A stretch of DNA of 64,000 nucleotides, taken from contig CAIYYN010000065.1 of assembly GCA_903930435.1 (NCBI GenBank), forward strand, positions 1-64,000, given 5' to 3'. Of this stretch, positions 47,781-57,495 are shown piece by piece. The DNA comes from an uncultured Hyphomicrobiales bacterium (GTDB lineage: Bacteria > Pseudomonadota > Alphaproteobacteria > Rhizobiales > Ancalomicrobiaceae). The notes beneath the pieces are model-generated. The model was given only the letters and a program-made list of their open reading frames with translations. It did not search any database and was not told where the DNA came from. How positions within the stretch are numbered: the first letter of the stretch is position 1; the number at the start of each line of letters is the position of its first letter. The translations under genes were made by a program, and so were the position numbers.

Positions 47781-48938
47781 ATGTACGTCAACGTTGCTGT
47801 CCTGAAGGAAACGCGACCGAATGAACGGCGCGTAGCGCTGGTGCCGGCAGTCGCGCTGAAGCTAACGAAGCTCGGCGCGCGTATCCATATGCAGACGGGC
47901 GCGGCCGCATCGGTCGATCTGCTGCCTGCGGATTATCCAGACGTCGTCGAGATCGCCGACATCAAGACCCTGGTCGGCAGCGCCGACGTGGTGTTGTCGG
48001 TGCAACCTCCCGACATCGCCGTCGTCGATGCGATGCAGGAAGGGTCCGTGCTGATCTCCTTCATTTACGAGGGAAAAGAGCCAGAACTGGTCAAGCATCT
48101 GATCGAAAAGAAGATCACATGCTTTGCCATGGAACGCCTGCCGCGGATAACGCGGGCTCAAGGCATGGACGCGCTGTCCAGCCAGTCGGCGCTCGCCGGA
48201 TATTACGGCGTGATGCTGGGGGCGACGCATCTGCCCCGGGTCATCCCGAAAATCACCACGGCTGCCGGCGGCATCGGACCGGCGAAAGTTCTGGTCATGG
48301 GCCTTGGCGTCGCCGGGCTCGAGGCCATCGCCACCGCCCACCGGCTCGGCGCGGTTGTCGAAGGTTACGATGTGCGCCCCGATACCCGTGAACAGGCTCT
48401 GTCGCTCGGCGCCTCCTTTGTCGATACTGGCATCGATGCGACGGGCAAGGGCGGCTATGCGCGCGAATTGAACGCGGAGGAGCGGACCAAGGTCGCAGCC
48501 GTACTGACCAAACATATCCAGGCCGCAGATCTGATCATCACCACGGCCGCCATCCCCGGAAAGGCTTCGCCGAAGCTGATCAGCACGGATCAGGTCGCAG
48601 GCATGAAATCGGGCGCCGTCATCATCGATCTCTCGGCGGAAGGTGGCGGCAATTGCGAGGCATCCAGCCCCGGCGAGACCATCCGCGTCGGCCATGTCAC
48701 CATCGTCGCGCCGCTGAATGTGCCTTCGATGCTCGCCGAGGACGCGTCGAGCCTCTACTCGAAAAACCAGGCCAACCTTCTCGAACTGATGCTCAAGGAC
48801 AACGTCATCACCATCGATTGGGACGACGAGATCCTGTCGGGCACCGTGCTGACCCACGCGGGCCAGCTCAAGTCGCATCAGACTCCGCCGAAAGCGCCGG
48901 CCTCGCCACCGAAACCGCCGCATAAAAAAGTCGCCTGA
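47781..48938 (+). CDS. pntAA: NAD(P) transhydrogenase subunit alpha part 1
   Basis: NAD(H)-binding domain I of the proton-translocating transhydrogenase, which uses the proton gradient to reduce NADP with NADH. The chain of 385 residues has KETRPNERRVALVPA at the start, the RMSRAQ-equivalent loop as RITRAQGMDALSSQSALAGY, and the Rossmann motif VMGLGVAGLEAIATA. It ends in a proline- and lysine-rich tail that leads to the separate membrane subunit, as in the three-subunit enzymes of alphaproteobacteria such as Rhodospirillum. Confidence 0.94.
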   Translation: MYVNVAVLKETRPNERRVALVPAVALKLTKLGARIHMQTGAAASVDLLPADYPDVVEIADIKTLVGSADVVLSVQPPDIAVVDAMQEGSVLISFIYEGKEPELVKHLIEKKITCFAMERLPRITRAQGMDALSSQSALAGYYGVMLGATHLPRVIPKITTAAGGIGPAKVLVMGLGVAGLEAIATAHRLGAVVEGYDVRPDTREQALSLGASFVDTGIDATGKGGYARELNAEERTKVAAVLTKHIQAADLIITTAAIPGKASPKLISTDQVAGMKSGAVIIDLSAEGGGNCEASSPGETIRVGHVTIVAPLNVPSMLAEDASSLYSKNQANLLELMLKDNVITIDWDDEILSGTVLTHAGQLKSHQTPPKAPASPPKPPHKKVA

Positions 48939-48961
48939 CGTTCCCCGAAAGGACTCTCGCC

Positions 48962-49309
48962 ATGGATTTCGCCATCGACATCAGCGGCTTTGTCGCCGTC
49001 TACATCTTCATGCTCGCCGGTTTTGCCGGCTGGGTCATCATCGGCCATGTGCCCGCCATCCTGCATACGCCGCTGATGTCGGGTTCGAACTTCGTGCACG
49101 GCATCGTCGTGGTCGGCGGCATCTTTGCTCTCCTCAATGCCTCCTCGCTGCAGCAGCAGGTGTTCGGTTTTCTCGCCGTGCTGCTCGGCGCCGGCAATGC
49201 CGCCGGCGGCTATGCGGTCACCGATCGGATGCTGGCGATGTTCCAACTCGGCGGGGCATCGAAGCCGAAACTGGCGCATGCCCGCGCCCATCGCACCAAA
49301 ACGAGCTGA
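48962..49309 (+). CDS. pntAB: NAD(P) transhydrogenase subunit alpha part 2
   Basis: Membrane portion of the alpha subunit, 115 residues with three or four helices. The GYxVTDRML(A)MF block and GSNFVHGIVVVGG are typical. It lies 23 bp after pntAA with GAAAGGA before the ATG and is followed after nine bases by pntB, so the three form one operon. Confidence 0.93.
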   Translation: MDFAIDISGFVAVYIFMLAGFAGWVIIGHVPAILHTPLMSGSNFVHGIVVVGGIFALLNASSLQQQVFGFLAVLLGAGNAAGGYAVTDRMLAMFQLGGASKPKLAHARAHRTKTS

Positions 49310-49318
49310 GGGTTGAAC

Positions 49319-50770
49319 ATGCTGACGACTTACGCGCAATTCGCCATCGGTGTGGTCGACCTCGCCGCCGCCATCCTGTTCCTCTATGGGCTGCAACGCA
49401 TGTCGTCGCCGGTGACGGCGCCTTCGGGGATCAAGGTCGCAGGTATCGGCATGGCGGTCGCGGTGGTCGCCAGCTTTCTCTATATCTTCAGCGTGGATGA
49501 CGCCGCCAAGCCATTCTTGGTGATGAATATCGCGCTTGCCCTGATCGCCCTCGCCATCGGCGGCGGCATCGCCTGGGTCGCCGGCAAACGTGTGGCCATG
49601 ACGGCAATGCCGCAGATGGTCGCCATTTACAATGGACTTGGTGGCGGCGCGGCCGGCGCGATCGCGGCGGTGGAGCTTTACGGCAGCAAAACACATGGCC
49701 TCACGCAGCTGGGCGTGACCCTGCTTGGAGCGCTGATCGGCGCTGTTTCGCTGTCGGGTTCGCTCATTGCCTGGGGCAAACTCGACGGCATCCTCAATCA
49801 TCCCCTTCGTTTCAAGGGGCAGCGTTGGGTCAATGCGCTGATCGTGCTGGCAACGCTGGTCATCGGCGGCGGCATCCTCTTCCTTGCCTCGGGCGGAGCC
49901 ATTGCGCAGGTCGGCGTCGCGGGGATGATCACGACCTTCTTTGTGCTAGCGCTCATTCTCGGCATCGCGCTGACCTTGCCGATCGGCGGCGCCGACATGC
50001 CGGTGGTGATCTCGGTCTACAATGCCTTCACCGGCCTCGCGGTCGGGCTGGAAGGCTTCGTGCTGCAAAATCCGGCATTGATGATCGCCGGCATGGTGGT
50101 CGGTGCCGCCGGTATGTTGCTGACACTCCTCATGGCGCAAGCCATGAACCGGTCCATCGCCAACGTGCTCTTCACCAACTTCGGCGACGCCCCGGCGCAA
50201 AAGCAGGGCGCCATCGAGGGCGAGCTGAAACCGACGCAAGCCGGCGATGCCGGAATCGCCATGCGCTATGCGGCGAAAGTCATCATCATTCCGGGCTACG
50301 GGCTGGCCGTCGCGCAAGGGCAACAGAAGCTCTATGAATTCGTCAAACTGCTGCAGGCCGGTGGTGTCGACGTCAAATTTGCCATTCATCCCGTCGCCGG
50401 CCGCATGCCCGGACAGATGGACGTGCTGCTCGCCGAGGCCGGCGTCCCCTACGACATGATCTTCCAGCTCGAAGACATCAACGCCGATTTCGCCACGACT
50501 GACATTGCACTGGTGATCGGTGCCAACGATGTCGTCAATCCGGCGGCCAGATCGGACAAGACATCGCCGATCTTCGGTATGCCGATCCTCAATGCCGACA
50601 AGGCAAAGCAGGTCTTTGTCGTCAAGCGCGGCGAGGGCAAAGGCTATGCCGGCATCGTCAACACCCTGTTCTACGGCGACAACTGCAACATGGTCTATGG
50701 CGATGCCCAGGCTGTCCTGATCAAAATGATCGAGGCCGTGCGCGGCCTTGGCTTGCCGGCTGCGGCGTGA
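49319..50770 (+). CDS. pntB: NAD(P) transhydrogenase subunit beta
   Basis: Membrane domain plus NADP(H)-binding domain III, 483 residues. About eight helices to residue 270, then the soluble domain with IIPGYGLAVAQGQ, the loop HPVAGRMPGQMDVLLAEA, and GANDVVNPAA, all hallmark NADP-site segments. ATG at 49319 with GAGGG upstream is preferred over the TTG two codons earlier. Confidence 0.95.
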   Translation: MLTTYAQFAIGVVDLAAAILFLYGLQRMSSPVTAPSGIKVAGIGMAVAVVASFLYIFSVDDAAKPFLVMNIALALIALAIGGGIAWVAGKRVAMTAMPQMVAIYNGLGGGAAGAIAAVELYGSKTHGLTQLGVTLLGALIGAVSLSGSLIAWGKLDGILNHPLRFKGQRWVNALIVLATLVIGGGILFLASGGAIAQVGVAGMITTFFVLALILGIALTLPIGGADMPVVISVYNAFTGLAVGLEGFVLQNPALMIAGMVVGAAGMLLTLLMAQAMNRSIANVLFTNFGDAPAQKQGAIEGELKPTQAGDAGIAMRYAAKVIIIPGYGLAVAQGQQKLYEFVKLLQAGGVDVKFAIHPVAGRMPGQMDVLLAEAGVPYDMIFQLEDINADFATTDIALVIGANDVVNPAARSDKTSPIFGMPILNADKAKQVFVVKRGEGKGYAGIVNTLFYGDNCNMVYGDAQAVLIKMIEAVRGLGLPAAA

Positions 50771-50845
50771 CTCTGTCTTTCGTCCATTCTTACTGACGTG
50801 AGCCATTTCATGAAGCCATGAACTCGCGCGAACAGGAGTACTGTC

Positions 50846-51379
50846 ATGCATGACCTGACGACCGTGATCAAAACGCTTTTGGCCCTCGTTCTTCTCGGAG
50901 TCGTCGGCGGAGCCGCATTTGTCTATTCCGGCTTCTACGATGTCTCGGCGTCGACGCCCGACAACGCATATTTGGCATGGGTGATCCATGCCACGTCAGA
51001 TGCTTCGGTCGGTGCTCGGATGGGGGCCAACAAGGTGCCTCAGGGCCTCGACAAACCGGATACGATCATGGCCGGAGGCAGGCTCTTCGCGCAAAATTGC
51101 GCGGTCTGTCATGGCGCGCCCGGAGTCGCGCCGACGCACATTGCGGTCGGACTTAACCCGCTGCCGCCGGATCTATTCCGCGCCAACCGCAAGCCGGATC
51201 CACAAGAGAATTTCCAGTTCATCCACAATGGCATCAAAATGACGGCCATGCCAGCCTTCGGCGCTTCCGAGGGCGACGAGCACGTCTGGCAACTGGTCGC
51301 CTTCCTCAACAAGTTGCCCGGCATTTCATCGGCGGACTATAGCGCACTCACCACCGGATCAGCGCCTGCCGCCAATTGA
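50846..51379 (+). CDS. Membrane-anchored c-type cytochrome
   Basis: A 177-residue protein with an N-terminal helix (about 10-28) that anchors a periplasmic class I cytochrome c domain. Heme is attached at CAVCH (C85, C88, H89) and the likely axial methionine is in GIKMTAMPAFG. It starts with GGAGTA before the ATG and is 75 bp after pntB. Its electron partner is unknown; the adjacent cytoplasmic ADH is not an obvious donor. Similar small cytochromes accompany periplasmic dehydrogenases elsewhere. Confidence 0.87.
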   Translation: MHDLTTVIKTLLALVLLGVVGGAAFVYSGFYDVSASTPDNAYLAWVIHATSDASVGARMGANKVPQGLDKPDTIMAGGRLFAQNCAVCHGAPGVAPTHIAVGLNPLPPDLFRANRKPDPQENFQFIHNGIKMTAMPAFGASEGDEHVWQLVAFLNKLPGISSADYSALTTGSAPAAN

Positions 51380-51502
51380 TCACGATGCCTGGCGCGCCTC
51401 GCCAGAGGCTCGGCACATTTGAATATAAATTCGCGATGGTCACCACCCATGATTGTGCAAAATGCGCAAGCGGAGGCGATGGCCGAACCCTCGGAGGCTA
51501 TC

Positions 51503-52537
51503 ATGGCCAAGAAGATGCATGCCGCTATCGTCACCGAGTTTGGCAAACCGCTGAGCTTGCGCGAGTGGGATATTCCGACGCCCGGCCCGGGTCAGATTCT
51601 GGTCAAGACGGAGGCCTGCGGCGTCTGCCACACCGATCTGCATGCCGCGCGCGGCGACTGGCCGCTGAAGCCCACGCCGCCCTTCATTCCGGGCCACGAA
51701 GGCATCGGTATCGTCGTTGCGCTCGGCACAGGCGTCACCGCCGTCAAGGAAGGCGACCGCGTCGGGGTACCCTGGCTTTATTCGGCCTGCGGTCACTGCG
51801 AATATTGCCTGCAGGCCTTCGAGCCGGTGTGTTCCGAGGCCGAATTCGGCGGATATACCAAGAACGGCGGCTTTGCCGAATATATCCTGGCCGATCCCAA
51901 TTATGTCGCCCACATCCCCGAGGGGCTTACGGCGATCAATGCCGCACCGATCATCTGCGCCGGCATCACCACATACAAAGGCCTAAAGGAGACCGGCGCG
52001 CGGCCGGGTGAATGGGTTGCGATCTCGGGCTGCGGCGGGCTTGGTCATCTGGCGATCCAATATGCCAAGGCGATGGGGCTCTACGTCTGTGCGGTCGATA
52101 TCGACGACGAAAAACTGGCACAGGCAACACGCCTTGGGGCCGACTTCACCGTCAACGCCAAATCGGGCGACCCTGTCGCGGCGGTGATGAAGGAGACCGG
52201 CGGTGCGCACGGCGTGCTGATCACGGCCCCGTCCCTGCCAGCGTTCAAGCAGGGTGTCGGCATGACACGCAAGCGTGGCACTTGCGTGCTGGTCGGCCTG
52301 CCGCCGGGGGAGTTCGCCATGCCGCTGTTCGATGTCGTTGCCAACTGCATCACCGTCCGAGGCTCATTTGTGGGCAATCGCAAGGATATGGCGGAATGTC
52401 TCGCCTTTGCGGCCGATGGGGCTGTGACGGCGGAGATCGAGCTGCAGCCGCTCTCGGCCATCAATCAGGTCTTCGACCGGCTACAGCATGGCGACGTGGC
52501 AGCGCGCGTGGTGCTCGATTTTTCCGCCGAGACCTGA
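51503..52537 (+). CDS. adhP: Zinc alcohol dehydrogenase, AdhP type
   Basis: Ethanol/propanol-preferring NAD-dependent alcohol dehydrogenase, 344 residues. Catalytic zinc site CGVCHTDLHAARGDWP and GHEGIG; structural zinc cysteines CGHCEYCLQAFEPVC; cofactor fold GCGGLGHLAIQYAKAMG. ATG at 51503 has GGAGG five bases before it, so the longer frame from 51419 is rejected. With acetate kinase converging from the right, it could take part in a mixed fermentation, although no phosphotransacetylase is in view. Confidence 0.93.
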   Translation: MAKKMHAAIVTEFGKPLSLREWDIPTPGPGQILVKTEACGVCHTDLHAARGDWPLKPTPPFIPGHEGIGIVVALGTGVTAVKEGDRVGVPWLYSACGHCEYCLQAFEPVCSEAEFGGYTKNGGFAEYILADPNYVAHIPEGLTAINAAPIICAGITTYKGLKETGARPGEWVAISGCGGLGHLAIQYAKAMGLYVCAVDIDDEKLAQATRLGADFTVNAKSGDPVAAVMKETGGAHGVLITAPSLPAFKQGVGMTRKRGTCVLVGLPPGEFAMPLFDVVANCITVRGSFVGNRKDMAECLAFAADGAVTAEIELQPLSAINQVFDRLQHGDVAARVVLDFSAET

Positions 52538-52584
52538 CGGCATCTCGCGAAAAACTGTCGCGTCCGATTGCTGCAAGGGGGAAG

Positions 52585-52618
52585 GTCCGTCGCCGGCATA
52601 TCCATTATGGCGACGGAC
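52585..52618. terminator. Hairpin between convergent adhP and ackA
   Basis: GTCCGTCGCC and its exact reverse complement around a 14-nt loop in the 105-bp convergent gap. Likely a bidirectional transcript end although it has no T tract. Confidence 0.55.
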
Positions 52619-52642
52619 GCCGATCAGTATTCGCCGCCGCTA

Positions 52643-53824
52643 TCATTCTGTCGGCGTGAGATCCAGCGTGTGCTGCGCGATCATCAGCTCTTCGTTGGTC
52701 GGAATGACCCAAACAGATACGGCACTGTCTGCAGCCGAAATGCGTGGGCAGTGCGTGAGATTCGCTTGTTCGTCTAGCTTCACTCCCAGCCAAGAGAGCT
52801 TTGCACAGAGCGCGGCGCGGACTGGAGCCGAGTGTTCGCCGATGCCGGCGGTGAAAACCAAGGCATCCAGCCCACCAAGGACTGCCGCGTAGGCTCCGAC
52901 ATATTTCGTCATCGCGTAGACGAACTGCTCTACGGCAGCGACTGCGCGCGGGTCGGTGCTCACCTGCAAAACGCGCATGTCGCCGCTGAAGCCGGACAGC
53001 CCGAGCAATCCCGAGCGTTCGTAAAGCATCTTCTCCAGCGATACGTCATCGACCAATTTGCGCCGCAGCAGGTAAAACAGGACGCTCGCTGGTATGTCGC
53101 CCGAACGGGTCGCCATCGGCAGGCCGGACAAGGCACCGAACCCCATTGATGTCTCAACGCTTCGGCCGTCGAGCATAGCGCAGAGGCTGGCCCCGCCACC
53201 CAGATGCACAACGATGACCCGGTGCGCCGACGGTGCGAAGTTCGGCAACTGACGACTGATGTATTCATAGGATATGCCGTGGTTGCCCCAATGCCTGGCG
53301 CCAGTATCGCGAATATCAGCCGGGAGAGCGCAGGTCTGCGCGATTTCTGGCATCGTTCGATGAAACGAACTGTCGAAGCAGGCAACTTGGGGCAGACCGG
53401 GAAAAGCCTCGGCAAAGGCCCGCGCGCCAACCACATTGAACGGCTGGTGCGATGGTTCCATAGCTACGAGATCGTCGAGATAGGCGAGGACATCCGCATT
53501 GATCCTGACGGGCCCTGAAAAGCGGGATCCACCGAGTAAAATGCGGTGGCCCGCCGCGATGACGGCCGTACCGGTCAGATTGGCTTCAATCCATGTGATG
53601 ATAAAATTCAAAGCGGCTTTGTGATCTATTGTATGGCCGTCGCCCCATTCGTGGGCCTCCAACGGCTTTCCAGTCGCATCATTGACGACGAAATGCGGGT
53701 CACCTTGCATGCTATCGACCCGACCGCGACAGAGCAGCGACAGAGAGCCGGCCCGATCAACGGCATAGGCGGCAAACTTCACGCTGGTGGAGCCGGAGTT
53801 GAAGACAACGATTTTGCCGCGCAT
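52643..53824 (-). CDS. ackA: Acetate kinase
   Basis: Interconverts acetyl phosphate plus ADP with acetate plus ATP. 393 residues of the ASKHA fold. Seen: NSGSTSVKF at the N-terminus, AGHRI with the substrate arginine, DSSFH, the transition-state histidine in WGNHGISYEY, HLGGGAS, and ATRSGDIP with the second arginine, then FTAGIGEHS. The usual VVHGG after the first arginine reads LLGGS and the HGTSH block reads HGISY, so it belongs to a divergent group; butyrate or propionate kinase activity cannot be excluded. No pta or phosphoketolase gene is adjacent. Confidence 0.9.
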   Translation of the reverse strand: MRGKIVVFNSGSTSVKFAAYAVDRAGSLSLLCRGRVDSMQGDPHFVVNDATGKPLEAHEWGDGHTIDHKAALNFIITWIEANLTGTAVIAAGHRILLGGSRFSGPVRINADVLAYLDDLVAMEPSHQPFNVVGARAFAEAFPGLPQVACFDSSFHRTMPEIAQTCALPADIRDTGARHWGNHGISYEYISRQLPNFAPSAHRVIVVHLGGGASLCAMLDGRSVETSMGFGALSGLPMATRSGDIPASVLFYLLRRKLVDDVSLEKMLYERSGLLGLSGFSGDMRVLQVSTDPRAVAAVEQFVYAMTKYVGAYAAVLGGLDALVFTAGIGEHSAPVRAALCAKLSWLGVKLDEQANLTHCPRISAADSAVSVWVIPTNEELMIAQHTLDLTPTE

Positions 53825-53971
53825 GCTTGATCACTCTTGGTTTCCGATCGGCGGCCGGCGATAGCCAGTACTCGGGACGGGAGGGATGCCATGAGCAGCC
53901 ACCGACCCGTTGGGCATGCGCGCCCGACAAAGCTGGCAGGTCCCTCAGTCGGCCGTCATAACGCTCTTCGG

Positions 53972-54796
53972 CTAAGCGTGGATGGAAACTCCGTTGCCGA
54001 TCACGGTGCCGGCCGGCTTGGCCTTGTCCTCCTGAGCCTGCATCAGATCGAGGAATGGCTTGATGATGTCGATCGGCATGGGAAAGACGATGGTGGAATT
54101 CTGCTCGGCACCGATTTCGGCAAGCGTCTGAAGGTAGCGCAACTGCATCGCCGCCGGCACGCTGCCGAGAATGCGCGCCGCATTGACTAGCGTCTGCGAA
54201 GCCTGGAACTCGGCTTCCGCGTGGATCACCTTAGCCCGTCGATCTCGCTCGGCCTCCGCCTGCTTGGCGATCGCGCGGACCATGTTCTCGCCCAGTTCGA
54301 CGGTGCGAATCTCGACATTGCTGACTTTGATGCCCCAGGTCTCGGTCTGCGCATCGAGAATGCTCTGAACATCGGTGCTGAGCTTCTTGCGATCGGACAG
54401 CATTTCGTCGAGGTCATGCTGCCCGAGCACAGCCCGCAACGTCGTCTGGGCCAGCATGTTGGTTGCCGGCTGATAAGCCTGCACATTGACAATGGCCCTT
54501 TCGGGATCGATGACGTTGAAATAGAGAACGGCATCGACCTTCATCGAAACATTGTCGCGACTGATGACATCCTGGCTGGGGATCTCGATCACCTGGATAC
54601 GAAGGTCCACCCGGACCATTTCCTGGATGAACGGAAACAACAGCACTAGTCCCGGTCCCTTGACGCGCTCGAACTTGCCGAGCGTAAAGACGACTGCCCG
54701 CTCGTATTGCCGCAGAATACGGATCGCGGCGCACAGACAAATCACCATCAGGAGGAAGATCGGCGTGATCGCATAGTAGGAAAAATCAAATGACAT
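53972..54796 (-). CDS. Slipin (stomatin-like SPFH protein)
   Basis: A membrane-scaffold protein of 274 residues. A single N-terminal helix (about 8-25) is followed by the SPFH domain with QYERAVVFTLGKFERVKGPGLV and IPSQDVISRDNVSMKVDAVLYF, and the conserved helical segment AIAKQAEAERDRRAKVIHAEAEFQAS. ATG at 54796 has GGAG nine bases upstream; longer frames to 54958 are rejected. No NfeD-type partner gene is adjacent, which is unusual for slipins. Separate from HflK/HflC earlier in the window. Confidence 0.88.
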   Translation of the reverse strand: MSFDFSYYAITPIFLLMVICLCAAIRILRQYERAVVFTLGKFERVKGPGLVLLFPFIQEMVRVDLRIQVIEIPSQDVISRDNVSMKVDAVLYFNVIDPERAIVNVQAYQPATNMLAQTTLRAVLGQHDLDEMLSDRKKLSTDVQSILDAQTETWGIKVSNVEIRTVELGENMVRAIAKQAEAERDRRAKVIHAEAEFQASQTLVNAARILGSVPAAMQLRYLQTLAEIGAEQNSTIVFPMPIDIIKPFLDLMQAQEDKAKPAGTVIGNGVSIHA

Positions 54797-55063
54797 GATT
54801 TTCTGCTCCAGTTGCTGAGGGCACAACATCGGTCTCGTCACTGGCCAGAACCGCACATGACGCAGTCCTGTCGGGCTCGGTTGCAAGATGGCACATTGGC
54901 GATGGCCGTCGCAGATTCGGTATTCACCCATAAGGAGGCATGCCCTAGGCCATCCCATTCATCTTGGGGATCGACGGCAGGGGTTGGGCAGAATGCAGTC
55001 CGGTGCTAGATGCAGGTCGATCAGAGCTTGCTATCGATGCAAGCTATTCGGCGGAGAACGGCT

Positions 55064-55831
55064 TCACCACCCGTAGCCCTGCCAACCGTAGTAGCTGTGC
55101 AGCCGTTCCTGCATGTCCTGATGAATGAGATCGATCGGGTCCCAAGGCGGGCTCCCCTTCACGGCGGACCGCGTGACATTGACGGCAATCGTTCCCGTCT
55201 CATAGCTGATGTCGGTGATTGCGAAGGGCGACATCAGCACCCGCTTGCCAAACCACCAATTGCTTGTGTCAACAATCAGATAGCGCACGCCCCAGCTGGA
55301 ATCGTCGACAAGCATATTCTCCACATGGCCAATATCACCATCGGTTGCATGGACGGTATAACCGGAGATCTCTGCTAGGCTTCGCAGGTTCGGCGAAGCA
55401 TCCGTCACATGTCGGGGGATATCGGCAGATAGGGACAAGTTCTGACCGCCAAAATAGCGCGGTGGGCCTGCAAACTCGCCCATTTCTGAGTAACCGTAAA
55501 GTCTGCTGCCCCAAAACGGATCCCACCCGTAATACTCATACTGGCCAAGCTCGTACTGGCGCGAAACAGGCTGGTGCTCAGCGAGGCCGGGACTGTCCTG
55601 CACTTTTTGCTGCGTCAGGTTCACCGGGATGAATTTGTGATCGTGATCAACACGACCGAGGGCGGATGGGTGCAGCAGGACCTTGCGACCGCTCAGCCAA
55701 TTGCCGTTATCGACCACCAGCCAGCGGCACTGCCAGCTGCGATCATCGATGAGAAAGTCTGCGACGGTGCCGAGCCGACCGTCAGTGGCCTCGATAGTGT
55801 AACCGTGCAGTGCAGTATGGACGACGAGCAT
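55064..55831 (-). CDS. Two-domain PRC-barrel protein
   Basis: Two PRC-barrel domains (about 5-75 and 160-235), each with the pattern ATDG-x-(I/L)G-x-V and DD(R/S)SW followed by RWLVVDNGNWLSGRKVLL or the equivalent. A tyrosine/tryptophan-rich linker (YYGWDPFWG) joins them. Such proteins are soluble and presumed adaptor or sensor modules; function unknown. ATG at 55831 was chosen because the domain begins right after it; the open frame reaches back to 56185 but shows no domain there. It is divergent from two further PRC-barrel genes. Confidence 0.85.
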   Translation of the reverse strand: MLVVHTALHGYTIEATDGRLGTVADFLIDDRSWQCRWLVVDNGNWLSGRKVLLHPSALGRVDHDHKFIPVNLTQQKVQDSPGLAEHQPVSRQYELGQYEYYGWDPFWGSRLYGYSEMGEFAGPPRYFGGQNLSLSADIPRHVTDASPNLRSLAEISGYTVHATDGDIGHVENMLVDDSSWGVRYLIVDTSNWWFGKRVLMSPFAITDISYETGTIAVNVTRSAVKGSPPWDPIDLIHQDMQERLHSYYGWQGYGW

Positions 55832-56497
55832 GGCGGAATTCCTTTCGGCGCTTAAGACGGCGGCAGCATCGCGCATCGAGTTGGCGTGTCGGCGCACGGC
55901 CTGATTTTCTGCGCACGGATCCATCGCGCGCATTGCTTCGATCGGGCCTGAATTTGCGTCGACCGATGCATCGTAAGTAACCTCTGGGCCGCATGCGTAT
56001 CGTTTTCGGCGCGTATTCTTGCGCGGAATCGTGAGTGTCGGGTGATAGCACCCGAGTGGATCCACACGCCGTGCGAAGGGGCGTGAGCCGACACCGGAAC
56101 TCTTGGGCGATATCGTGGCAAAGGATCGGAATATACCCTGCGCTGCCATTGGTTTGATCAAGCCGGGAATGAGTTTAGCCGGCACCGTCGGTTGTTTGCC
56201 TTCGGCTTATTTCCAACTGGCGAGACAAGAGAGGCATCAGGGTAGTTTCCGTCGCTGGCAGCTCTTCCCGCAACATGCTCCAAACGACGTCAGCGCTTGC
56301 CGCTCCGGCGCGTATCAGCCCGCCAACCCGTTCCGTACACCTGGAGTCAGGAGCGCGCCGCCGCAATGACATCCGGGGATCAACTTTGCCCGACGGCTCG
56401 CTTGTTGAGCCAACTGCTTTGACGACCCAATCGAGCCTTTTCTGAGGATCGGCCGCGCCATGGCGGTCTGTCGCACAACACTTCGGGAGACATTACG
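55832..56497. other. Divergent intergenic region between PRC-barrel genes
   Basis: About 665 bp with no gene I can support. It holds the shared 18-bp motif at 56239-56256 and must carry both promoters. After the motif, GCAACATG and GTCAGCGC recall the stretch that follows the copy at 60564. Confidence 0.5.
56239..56256 (+). promoter_or_regulatory. Shared motif copy 2
   Basis: GGGTAGTTTCCGTCGCTG, 241 bp before the start of the exported PRC-barrel gene and in its orientation. Nearly the same spacing as copy 1 has to its gene. Confidence 0.6.
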
Positions 56498-57355
56498 ATG
56501 ATCAAAAAATTCATGTTCGGCACCGTGGGGACCACGATCTGTTGTTTGCTGGCATCTCCGCTGCTCGCGGCTGATCCCACGCCCAAGGCCGATTCCGAAC
56601 AACCTGCAGGGGTTCAGCCGGCGGAACCATGCCTCACCCATCTCCGGGAATTCAGTGTTGTCATGGAGCAGGACGGCTACTGGATGACAGACAGCGGCTA
56701 TAGCAATGGGTATCCGATGTCGGGCTACGGCACCTATGCGCGAGGACCTGATGCCAATATCGGCGTGCCGATCGGCTATCAGTCGGCCCGTCCAGGCTAC
56801 GAAATCCGCACTCTCCTATCGGGGGCGACCATTCTGGCACGCCACGGCAAGCAGCAGCCCTGCGAGGATGTGCTCGCGACGACGAAGGAAATCTATTCCG
56901 GATATATCAGCGACATGCGCACCGGCAAACTGGCGGTCTCCGTTGGAGCAAACTGGCGGCAAATGCAGATTGCGGCCGCCGTTTCCGTTGTCGGAGACCA
57001 GACCGTCTTCCGGTCAGATCAACTGGTCGGATCAAGCGTGCGGAACCTGAAGGATGAGGCGCTCGGAACCGTGGAGGACATCGTGATGGCGCCCGGTTCA
57101 GCCAAGATCGTCTATCTGGTGATTGGGCGCGGAGGCATATTCGGGATCGACGAGAAATACGTGCCGGTTCCCTGGAGCGATTTCAAGATCACGCCAATCG
57201 GTCACACCCTGGTGCTCAACTCGAGCAAGACCGTGATCGCCGCCGCGCCGCTGGTCTCCAAGAACGAGCATCTGACCGACGCCCATTTCATCGACGAAGC
57301 CAAACTGGTCGACGCCTATTGGATGGCGAATGACCCGGCAAAGGCGGCGAATTGA
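56498..57355 (+). CDS. Exported PRC-barrel domain protein
   Basis: A 285-residue protein with a clear signal peptide (lysines, then FGTVGTTICCLLASPLLA, cleavage likely after LAA). A tyrosine- and glycine-rich middle (about 60-100) is followed by a helical segment and a C-terminal PRC-barrel at about 170-240 with VGSSVRNLKDEALGTVEDIV and VYLVIGRGGIFGIDEKYVPVPW. Periplasmic or membrane-attached. It lies 140 bp before another PRC-barrel gene on the same strand, and both may respond to the motif at 56239. Role unknown; envelope stress is an inference. Confidence 0.83.
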   Translation: MIKKFMFGTVGTTICCLLASPLLAADPTPKADSEQPAGVQPAEPCLTHLREFSVVMEQDGYWMTDSGYSNGYPMSGYGTYARGPDANIGVPIGYQSARPGYEIRTLLSGATILARHGKQQPCEDVLATTKEIYSGYISDMRTGKLAVSVGANWRQMQIAAAVSVVGDQTVFRSDQLVGSSVRNLKDEALGTVEDIVMAPGSAKIVYLVIGRGGIFGIDEKYVPVPWSDFKITPIGHTLVLNSSKTVIAAAPLVSKNEHLTDAHFIDEAKLVDAYWMANDPAKAAN

Positions 57356-57495
57356 TCTGTCGCCTCACCAAGGGCGCAATGGCGCCGAGCGATAGGTCCT
57401 CGAAGCATCAGCCGCTGATCCAGCCTTCCGTACCCGGCACCTGGCGCGGTGCGGAGGCTCCCCGCACCGCCACTGGCCTCAACAAGGATTTCACC

